From Myxococcota bacterium (GTDB lineage Bacteria; Myxococcota_A; UBA9160; PR03): DNA of 8,997 nucleotides. The notes below the pieces were generated by a model. That model was given only the letters and a program-made list of their open reading frames with translations, was not told the origin of the DNA and made no database searches. This document shows, piece by piece, positions 1 through 8,997 of this stretch. Numbering within the stretch: position 1 is the stretch's first letter; the number at the start of each line of letters is the position of its first letter. The position numbers were made by a program, and so were the translations under genes. The stretch covers positions 1-8,997 of the forward strand of contig JASJBO010000303.1 of the NCBI GenBank assembly GCA_030066475.1, given 5' to 3'.

Positions 1-11
1 CTGATGGACTT

Positions 12-212
12 CGCTCGGCTTCGCCTCGCTGCGCGCTCCGGCTTCGCCTTCGCTTGCGCGGGCGACCTCGGCAACTGCAGGCCGAGCTGGCAGGCCGGCG
101 GGACGGCGTCACGATCGAAGCTCCCGCAGCCGCCTCTGCCAAGATCGAAGGGGGAAGCCGCAAGCGGAGGCGGTGCTTCCCGCCGGAGCGCGCAGCGAGC
201 CGAAGGCGAGCG
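12..212. repeat. 31-bp imperfect inverted repeat flanking a noncoding stretch downstream of ilvE
   Basis: Positions 12-42 and 182-212 are inverted copies of each other, matching at 29 of 31 positions by eye, with about 139 bp between them. The right arm ends five bases before the ilvE stop codon on the plus-strand map. The left arm lies within a near-tandem direct repeat (18-35 and 41-60 share the same core apart from two extra T bases). Inside the element there is also a direct repeat of GATCGAAG at 113-120 and 143-150. I see no credible coding region in 1-217 on either strand. The structure could be a small palindromic intergenic (REP/MITE-like) element or a large stem after the operon. The sequence is biased GC-rich purine/pyrimidine text, so some of the match could reflect low complexity. 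Confidence 0.5.
152..181 (-). terminator. hairpin downstream of ilvE, possible weak terminator
   Basis: Read on the minus strand, GGGAAG pairs with CTTCCC and, after a two-base bulge, CCGC pairs with GCGG around an 8-nt loop, giving a stem of about 10 bp some 37 nt beyond the ilvE stop. No run of T follows (the next bases are CCTTCGATCTTGG), so it is not a textbook intrinsic terminator. It might be a transcript-end stabilising hairpin, a weak or Rho-assisted terminator, or just part of the larger inverted-repeat element that surrounds it. Confidence 0.28.
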
Positions 213-217
213 GAGTC

Positions 218-1153
218 CTAGAGATATGTCAGCCAGCCGTCGTACTTCGCGTCGCGGCCGGCGACCGCGTCGAAGAACGCCGTCTGGAGCGCCTGCGTCA
301 CGGGACCGCGACCGCCGGCGCCGACGGTGCGGCGGTCGATCTCGCGGATCGGCGTGACCTCGGCGGCCGTGCCGGTCAGGAACACCTCGTCGGAGATGTA
401 GAGGTCGTCGCGAGTGAGCGGCGTCTCGAGCACCGGGATGCCGCGGTCGCGCGCGAGCTCCATCACCGAGGCGCGCGTGATGCCGCCCAGCACGGTCGGG
501 AGCGGCGGCGTGCAGAGCGTGCCGCCGCGCACCGCGAACAGGTTCTCGCCGCTCGCCTCGGCCACCAGACCCTGGGTGTCGAGCATGATCGCCTCGTCGT
601 AGCCGTCGAGCAGCGCCTCGCGCTTGGCGAGGATCGAGTTGACGTAGTCGCCGCAGGTCTTGCCGTTGGTCATCTTCGCGTTCACGTGGTGGCGCGAGTA
701 GGTCGAGACCTTGGCGCGGATGCCGCGCTCGACGCCCTCCTCGCCCAGGTACTTGCCCCACGGCCAGGTCGCGATCGCCACGCGCACCGCGTTGTCGCCC
801 GGATTCAGGCCCATCGAGCCATCGCCGAGGAACACGAGCGGGCGGATGTAGCCCTCCTCGAGGTGGTTGGCGCGCAGCGTCTCGAGGATCGCCCGCTCGA
901 TCTCGCCGCGCTCGAACGGGATCTCGAGCAGGTTGATGTGCGCCGAGTCGAACAGGCGCTCGACGTGCTCGCCGAGCCGGAAGACGGCCGAGCGGCCGTC
1001 GTCGGTGCGGTAGCAGCGGATCCCCTCGAACACACCCAGCCCGTAGTGGAGCGTGTGGGTGAGCACGTGGACCGTCGCCTGGTCCCAGGGGACGAAGCGG
1101 CCGTCGACCCAGATCGTCTCGCCGCGGACGCCGGTGGTGCTCTGATCGGACAA
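218..1153 (-). CDS. ilvE: branched-chain amino acid aminotransferase (class IV PLP enzyme)
   Basis: This 311-residue protein is a fold-type IV pyridoxal-phosphate transaminase, cytosolic, that interconverts Leu, Ile and Val with their 2-keto acids using glutamate/2-oxoglutarate. Recognisable blocks in order are TIWVDGRFVPW (13-23), the HTLHYGLGVFEGIRCY block (33-48), FRLGEHVERLFDSA (58-71), the Schiff-base lysine at about K165 in NGKTCGDYVNS, and EASGENLF (199-206), which contributes to the cofactor pocket. Length is normal for bacterial IlvE (about 300-310). The start is TTG at 1153, chosen because GAGGAGG lies 5 nt upstream and the reading begins just before the conserved N-terminal block. 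It is the last gene of the operon, 18 nt after mtnA. That position suggests it may also transaminate 2-keto-4-methylthiobutyrate, the last step of methionine salvage, a role known for some IlvE-type enzymes. A D-amino acid transaminase or aminodeoxychorismate lyase is less likely given the close IlvE-type motifs. Confidence 0.95.
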   Translation of the reverse strand: MSDQSTTGVRGETIWVDGRFVPWDQATVHVLTHTLHYGLGVFEGIRCYRTDDGRSAVFRLGEHVERLFDSAHINLLEIPFERGEIERAILETLRANHLEEGYIRPLVFLGDGSMGLNPGDNAVRVAIATWPWGKYLGEEGVERGIRAKVSTYSRHHVNAKMTNGKTCGDYVNSILAKREALLDGYDEAIMLDTQGLVAEASGENLFAVRGGTLCTPPLPTVLGGITRASVMELARDRGIPVLETPLTRDDLYISDEVFLTGTAAEVTPIREIDRRTVGAGGRGPVTQALQTAFFDAVAGRDAKYDGWLTYL

Positions 1154-1158
1154 CGTCG

Positions 1159-1165
1159 CCTCCTC
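1159..1165 (-). promoter_or_regulatory. strong ribosome binding site for ilvE (decides the TTG start)
   Basis: The minus strand reads GAGGAGG followed by 5 nt and then TTG at 1153. This near-perfect anti-16S match lies in the 18-nt gap after the mtnA stop codon and is the main reason to accept the rare TTG start. It also implies ilvE is translated by its own initiation rather than only by coupling to mtnA. Confidence 0.75.
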
Positions 1166-1171
1166 GACCGA

Positions 1172-2238
<1,067 letters not shown>

Positions 2239-2242
<4 letters not shown>

Positions 2243-4275
2243 GGGCGCTTCTCCTGGTCGTCGCCGCCGCCGAACAGACCCAGGCCCTCGAAGAGGCTCT
2301 CGGCGCCGTGCGCCGCGGCGGGCAGCAGGCCCAGCACCGAGGCGACGCCGGCCGCTACGCCCGCCGGATCGGGGTCGGGGTCGAGGACGCTGCCGCGCAG
2401 GGCGATCCGCGGCGTCACGCTCGCGGTGTCGGCCAGGCGAATGGTGAGGAACGCGTTCTCGAAGCCCAGGTCGGCCAGGCGCACCGCGCCCTCCACCGCC
2501 ACCGTGTAGCCCGGGTACTCGACCTCGGCCGGCACCAGGGTGTGCGCGCGGCCGTCCTTCAGCTCGAAGCGGCCCGAAGCCTGCTCGATCTCGTCGCCGT
2601 AGAGCCGCTGGAGCCGGCGCACCGGCTTCGAGACCAGCGCGGCCAGCTGGCCCGCCGTGCCCATGCGATCGATCGTGCGCTGGAGCGGCGAGACGCCGCG
2701 GATGCGGCCCTGCTCGAGCCGGAAGTCGACCCGGCCGCGCAGCGCCTCCAGGGCGGTCTCGGGATCCAGGGGCCCCGAGAGGTCGGCGTAGGCGGTCAAC
2801 GTTCCCGAGAAGTCCCCCGGCTCGTTGCCGAAGGCGACGTGCAGCGCACCCGCGTCGATCTCCCGCGCAGTGGCGCGGGAGCGGTGCGCCGTGGCACCGG
2901 CGAGATCGAGGATGGCCAGCTCCAGGCCGATCGGTTGATCCGCCAGCCGCGCCGTGAGCGCCTCGCTCTCGACCTTCTCGCCGCTCGCCACCAGGGAGCC
3001 GGAGAACGCGAGCGGCACGGCGTCGGGCAGGAGCACCTGGAGGCCGTCCAGCGGCACACGCCCGCGCACCTCGAGCGGACGCGTGCGCACCACCAGATCC
3101 TCGATGCCGAGCTTCCCGGTCGGCCGCCAGACCTCGAGAGCTGGCAGCTGCTGCTCCCAGCCCGCCACGTCGAAGGGATCGGCGTCGAGCCGGAACACCA
3201 GGCGGCGACCCGTCTCCAGGCTCGCGCGGCCGTCGAGGTTGTCGATCTTCACGTGCACGTCGTCGACGCCGAGCTTGCCCTCGCGGGTGGGCACCAGCCG
3301 GCCCTTGGCGGTGGCGGGGCGCCCCGGCTCCTTGTGGAAGGCGCCGCCGTAGTCGAGCGAGGCGCGCGTGGCGTCGATCTCGAAGTCGCCCTCGGGCGCG
3401 GCCAGGGCGCCGCGCAGTCGGGCCGCCATCGTCACGCGTCCCCGGACGGCCACCTGGTCCATCGCCAGGTCGCTCTCCTCGATGTCGAGGTCGAGGTCGA
3501 TCGCCTCGAGCGCGTCGACCGGACCCCGCACCTTCGCCGAGCCGGCCACGCGCCCCGCCAGGCGCACGTCGTCTCCCAGGTACGGGGTGACGGGAGCGAG
3601 ATCGAAGGCCTCGAGCCCCACGTCGAGGTCGATGACGGGACCGTCGAGGGTGAGCGTCCCGGACAGCTTGGCGCGGCCGCCGCTCGCCAGCGCGGCCGAC
3701 AGCTCGAGGTCGAGCGGGGCGTCGAGCGAGCTGCCGCGAGCGCTCGCGTTCAGCTCGCGCAGCTCCCAGCGCGCCGGCGGGTCGACGGTGCGGTCCTCCA
3801 GCCGCAGGACCGAGTCGCTCAGGCGCAGCTCGCGCACCGCCAGCGCGAAGCCCGCCGCGCCCCCGGGGTCCGCCGCGTCGGAGTCCCCCGGTCGTAGCGG
3901 CAGCTCGATGCCGTCGTCGGTGCGCACCAGCGACACCTCGACGCCCTCCAGCACCAGCGAGTCGACCACCAGCGCGCGCGCGAGCAGCGGCAGCAGCTCG
4001 ATCTGCAGGGCCACGCGCTCGGCCCGGGCGAGCGCCTCCTCGGACTCCGCGCTGGCGCGCACGGTCGGGTGCTCGACGACCAGCCGCGGCGGGAACACCG
4101 CGAACGAGAGCCCGTCCCAGCCCACCTCGCGACCGGTGGCCGCGCGCGCAGCCGCGCGCAGCTGCCCGCCCACCGCCTCGCCCTCGAGGTAGCCGGGCAG
4201 CAGCAGCAACGCGGCCCCGACGGCGACCCCCACGAGCAGCACCAGGACGAGCGCGACGCGGACGAGAAGACGCAC
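2239..4275 (-). CDS. AsmA family protein, membrane-anchored, envelope-related
   Basis: This 678-residue protein starts with one hydrophobic segment (about residues 4-27) and no signal-peptidase site that I can see. It should therefore be anchored in the inner membrane with the bulk in the periplasm. The body is rich in alternating beta-strand patterns separated by short DG/PLD turns (for example residues 180-450), as expected of the repeating beta-groove of AsmA/TamB-like bridge proteins. The C-terminal third (about 485-635) looks like the AsmA C-terminal domain: [16 protein letters not shown], then [20 protein letters not shown], then a final strand region ending in [11 protein letters not shown]. 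The tail (about 640-678) is Ala/Gly-rich and acidic at the end. The family is linked to outer-membrane biogenesis and phospholipid transport between membranes, but the substrate here cannot be read from sequence. The GTG start at 4275 lies 1 nt after the gatB stop (AAGGG nearby serves as a weak binding site), and the gene overlaps mtnA by 4 bp. Family assignment is good; precise function is unknown. Confidence 0.85.
2250..2255 (-). promoter_or_regulatory. ribosome binding site for mtnA
   Basis: AGGAGA on the minus strand sits inside the last codons of the AsmA-like gene, 7-8 nt before the GTG at 2242. It supports this start and the tight coupling with the preceding gene. Confidence 0.65.
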
Positions 4276-4276
4276 G

Positions 4277-5742
<1,466 letters not shown>

Positions 5743-5746
<4 letters not shown>

Positions 5747-7203
5747 GCGGGCACCTGGGGCCGGCGCTCGTGCCAGCCGGTGCGGCGCTGGTAGGCGTCG
5801 CCCGCGCGCAGCAGCGTGGCCTCGTCGAGCGGCCGGCCGAGCAGCTGCAGGCCCACCGGCAGCTCGGAGACGAAGCCGCAGGGCACCGAGAGGCCCGGAA
5901 TCCCGGCCAGGTTGGCGGACACCGTGTAGACGTCGTTCAGGTACATGGTGAGGGGGTCCGCGGTCTTCTCGCCCACCCGGAAGGCCACCTCGGGCGCCGT
6001 CGGCAGGGCGAGCACGTCGCAGTGGCCCAGGGCCTGCTCGAAGTCGCGGCGCAGCAGGGTGCGCACCTGCATCGCCTTGCGGTAGTAGGCGTCGTAGTAG
6101 CCCGCCGAGAGCACGTAGGTGCCGAGCAGGATGCGGCGCTTCACCTCGTCCCCGAAGCCCTCGGAGCGCGTGCGCCGGTACATCGCGCCCAGCGAGTCGG
6201 CGGCCGCGCGGCGGCCGTAGCGGACGCCGTCGAAGCGGGCGAGGTTGCTCGACGCCTCGGCCGGCGCGATCAGGTAGTAGGTCGCGATCGCGTAGCGCGC
6301 GTGCGGGAGCGAGACGTCCTGCACCACGGCGCCGGCGCGCTCGAGCTCGGCCACGGCCTCGCGCACGCACGCCAGCACGGCGGGGTCGGCGCCCTCGCCC
6401 TCGAAGCACTCGCGCGGCAGCCCGACGACGAGGCCCGCGACGTCGCCGCTCAGCGCCTCGCGGTAGGCCGGCACCGGCTCGGGCAGCGAGGTCGAGTCGG
6501 CCGGGTCGTGGCCGGCGATCGCCTCGAGCACGCTCGCGCAGTCGGCGGCGCTGCGCGCCAGCGGCCCCACCTGATCGAGCGACGAGGCGAACGCGACCAG
6601 GCCGTAGCGCGACACGCGGCCGTAGGTCGGCTTGAGCCCCACGAGCCCGGTGAAGGACGCCGGCTGGCGGATCGAGCCGCCCGTGTCGCTGCCGAGCGCG
6701 GCCGGCACCACGCCGGCCGACACCGCGATCGCCGAGCCACCCGAGGAGCCGCCCGGCGTGCGCGCCGCGTCCCACGGGTTGCCGGCCGCGCCCGCCGCCG
6801 AGTGCTCGGTGGACGAGCCCATCGCGAACTCGTCCATGTTGGTGCGCCCCACGATCACCGCACCCGCGGCGCGCAGCCGCGCCACCGGCGTGCCGGCGTA
6901 CGGCGCCACGAAGCCCTCCAGGATGCGCGAGGCGCAGGTGCAGGGCTCGCCCTCCTGGACCATGTTGTCCTTGATCGCGACCGGGATGCCGTCGAGGGCC
7001 GAGCGCACCTCGCCGCGCCCGCGCCGCGCGTCGGCGGCCTCCGCCTCGGCGCGGGCTCTCTCCGGGCGCAGCGAAACGAACGCGCGCAGCGGCGCCACGG
7101 CGTCGGCGCGAGCGAGCGAGGCGTCGAGCAGCTCCACGGACGACACGCGCCCCGCGTCGAGCGCGCTGCGCAGCTCGGCCAGGCCGGCGAGGGGCTCGGA
7201 CAC
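5743..7203 (-). CDS. gatA: Asp-tRNA(Asn)/Glu-tRNA(Gln) amidotransferase subunit A
   Basis: GatA is the glutaminase subunit of GatCAB and supplies ammonia from glutamine. The 486-residue length matches the family. The amidase-signature Ser-cisSer-Lys triad is intact: K78 in VAIKDNM, S153 in GGSSGGSA and S177 in [11 protein letters not shown]. These sit one position before the numbering of the Staphylococcus aureus enzyme (K79/S154/S178). The residues that recognise the glutamine substrate in that enzyme also appear conserved (R357 in [12 protein letters not shown]424 in MYLNDVYT), which argues for a true GatA rather than a general amidase. [13 protein letters not shown] (431-443) is the usual C-terminal signature. 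The start is GTG at 7203, 5 nt after the gatC stop, and the stop overlaps gatB by 4 bp. This keeps the three subunits in the order C-A-B on one message. Confidence 0.97.
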
Positions 7204-7208
7204 GCGGC

Positions 7209-7511
7209 TCAGGCCTCGTCCTCGTCGAGGACCTTCGGCACCACGAACGCGAAGCCGTCGCGCTCGGGCGCATTCGCCACGGCGCGCTCGGGATCGAGTG
7301 GCGCGGGCTCGGCGTCCGCGCGCAGCGGCGTGTCGAGCGGGATCGCGTGCGAGGTGGGCTCCACCCCGTCCGTGTCCAGCTCGCCGAGCGTCTCCACGTA
7401 CTCCAGGATGGTCTCGAGATCGGCCGTGAGGCGCTCCGCCTCGTCCGCCGCCAGCTCGAGACGCGCCAGATCGGCCATCCGGAGCACTTCCTCCCGCCCG
7501 ATGCGCGCCAT
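7209..7511 (-). CDS. gatC: Asp-tRNA(Asn)/Glu-tRNA(Gln) amidotransferase subunit C
   Basis: GatC is the small subunit that wraps around and stabilises the GatA-GatB interface of the amidotransferase. The 100-residue product fits the family length and shows its usual pattern: [19 protein letters not shown] (6-24), then [21 protein letters not shown] (about 32-52), SHAIPL (54-59) and [16 protein letters not shown] (79-94). The ATG at 7511 is the only ATG start in the operon, and the match to the family begins a few residues in, so it is well placed. No Shine-Dalgarno sequence is visible upstream (the preceding bases are GCGCCTCCC). A promoter-like -10 lies only 9 nt before the start codon, so the message may be leaderless. 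It is the first gene of the six-gene run and is divergent from the helicase gene. Confidence 0.95.
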   Translation of the reverse strand: MARIGREEVLRMADLARLELAADEAERLTADLETILEYVETLGELDTDGVEPTSHAIPLDTPLRADAEPAPLDPERAVANAPERDGFAFVVPKVLDEDEA

Positions 7512-7520
7512 GGGAGGCGC

Positions 7521-7549
7521 AGAGTAGGGGACCTGCGCCGGCTTGCTAA
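7521..7549 (-). promoter_or_regulatory. candidate promoter of the gatCAB-asmA-mtnA-ilvE operon
   Basis: On the minus strand TTAGCA (7549-7544; 4 of 6 matches to TTGACA) is followed by a 17-bp spacer and TACTCT (7526-7521; keeps T, A and final T of TATAAT). The gatC ATG begins 9 nt further on, so a start site about 7 nt past the -10 would leave a leader of only a few bases. Spacing is ideal, but the hexamers are weak matches in GC-rich DNA. The prediction rests on position and on its symmetry with the opposite-strand element. Confidence 0.4.
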
Positions 7550-7571
7550 GGCCCCGGCTGAGGGATAGGTT
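7543..7571 (+). promoter_or_regulatory. candidate promoter of the DEAD-box helicase gene
   Basis: On the plus strand TTGCTA (7543-7548; 4 of 6 matches to TTGACA), a 17-bp spacer and TAGGTT (7566-7571; T, A and final T conserved) precede the helicase ATG by 11 nt. The -35 box covers almost the same bases as the -35 of the divergent gatC promoter. An 8-bp palindrome GGGCGCCC (7572-7579) fills most of the gap between the -10 and the start codon. No Shine-Dalgarno sequence is seen, again suggesting a very short or absent leader. Confidence 0.4.
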
Positions 7572-7582
7572 GGGCGCCCGAA

Positions 7583-8997
<1,415 letters not shown>

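Noticed and set aside
4..357. Possible small gene at the left edge on the plus strand
   Set aside because: Its Arg/Ser/Gly-rich product has no family features, it crosses the inverted repeat and overlaps the 3' end of ilvE antisense, and no ribosome binding site is visible.
3481..3510. Short GGTCGA-type repeat in the AsmA-like gene
   Set aside because: It encodes an alternating Asp-Leu beta strand (DLDLDIEE) and is explained by protein sequence plus codon bias.
5747..7273. Upstream extension of the gatB frame, which would give a 998-residue protein
   Set aside because: The extension is gatA and gatC sequence read in another frame, extremely Arg/Gly/Ala-rich, while the GatB family match begins just after the GTG at 5746.

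Overview
The window is GC-rich (roughly 70% by eye) and almost fully coding. It holds seven genes: six on the minus strand in what looks like one operon, and one on the plus strand that runs off the right edge. GC content, an AsmA-type envelope protein (implying an outer membrane) and GatCAB point to a high-GC Gram-negative bacterium. A deltaproteobacterial or Myxococcota/Binatota-like lineage would fit, but that placement is inference.

Layout, read in the direction of minus-strand transcription from position 7511 down to 218: gatC, gatA and gatB (the three subunits of the glutamyl/aspartyl-tRNA amidotransferase), an AsmA-family membrane-anchored protein, mtnA (methylthioribose-1-phosphate isomerase, methionine salvage) and ilvE (branched-chain aminotransferase). 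The junctions are 5 nt, a 4-nt overlap, 1 nt, a 4-nt overlap and 18 nt, so one transcript with translational coupling is likely. Only gatC starts with ATG; the next four genes use GTG and ilvE uses TTG. Positions 1-217, beyond the end of ilvE, contain no convincing gene. They carry a 31-bp imperfect inverted repeat, short direct repeats and a hairpin.

From position 7583 on the plus strand a DEAD-box RNA helicase runs through the right edge with all core motifs present and a glycine/arginine-rich tail beginning. It is divergent from gatC. The 71-bp spacer contains two back-to-back promoter-like elements, each with a 17-bp spacing, whose -35 boxes overlap almost exactly. Each -10 lies only 9-11 nt from its ATG and neither gene has a clear Shine-Dalgarno sequence, so both mRNAs may be leaderless or nearly so.

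Functional themes: GatCAB makes Gln-tRNA(Gln) and/or Asn-tRNA(Asn) by the indirect route. MtnA and an IlvE-type transaminase could serve two steps of methionine salvage, the sugar isomerisation and the final transamination of 2-keto-4-methylthiobutyrate. The AsmA-like protein probably acts at the envelope. These are mostly well-known families; I see no clear sign of a wholly new system, and the most interesting signals are the shared-core divergent promoter region and the repeat-bearing end of the operon.
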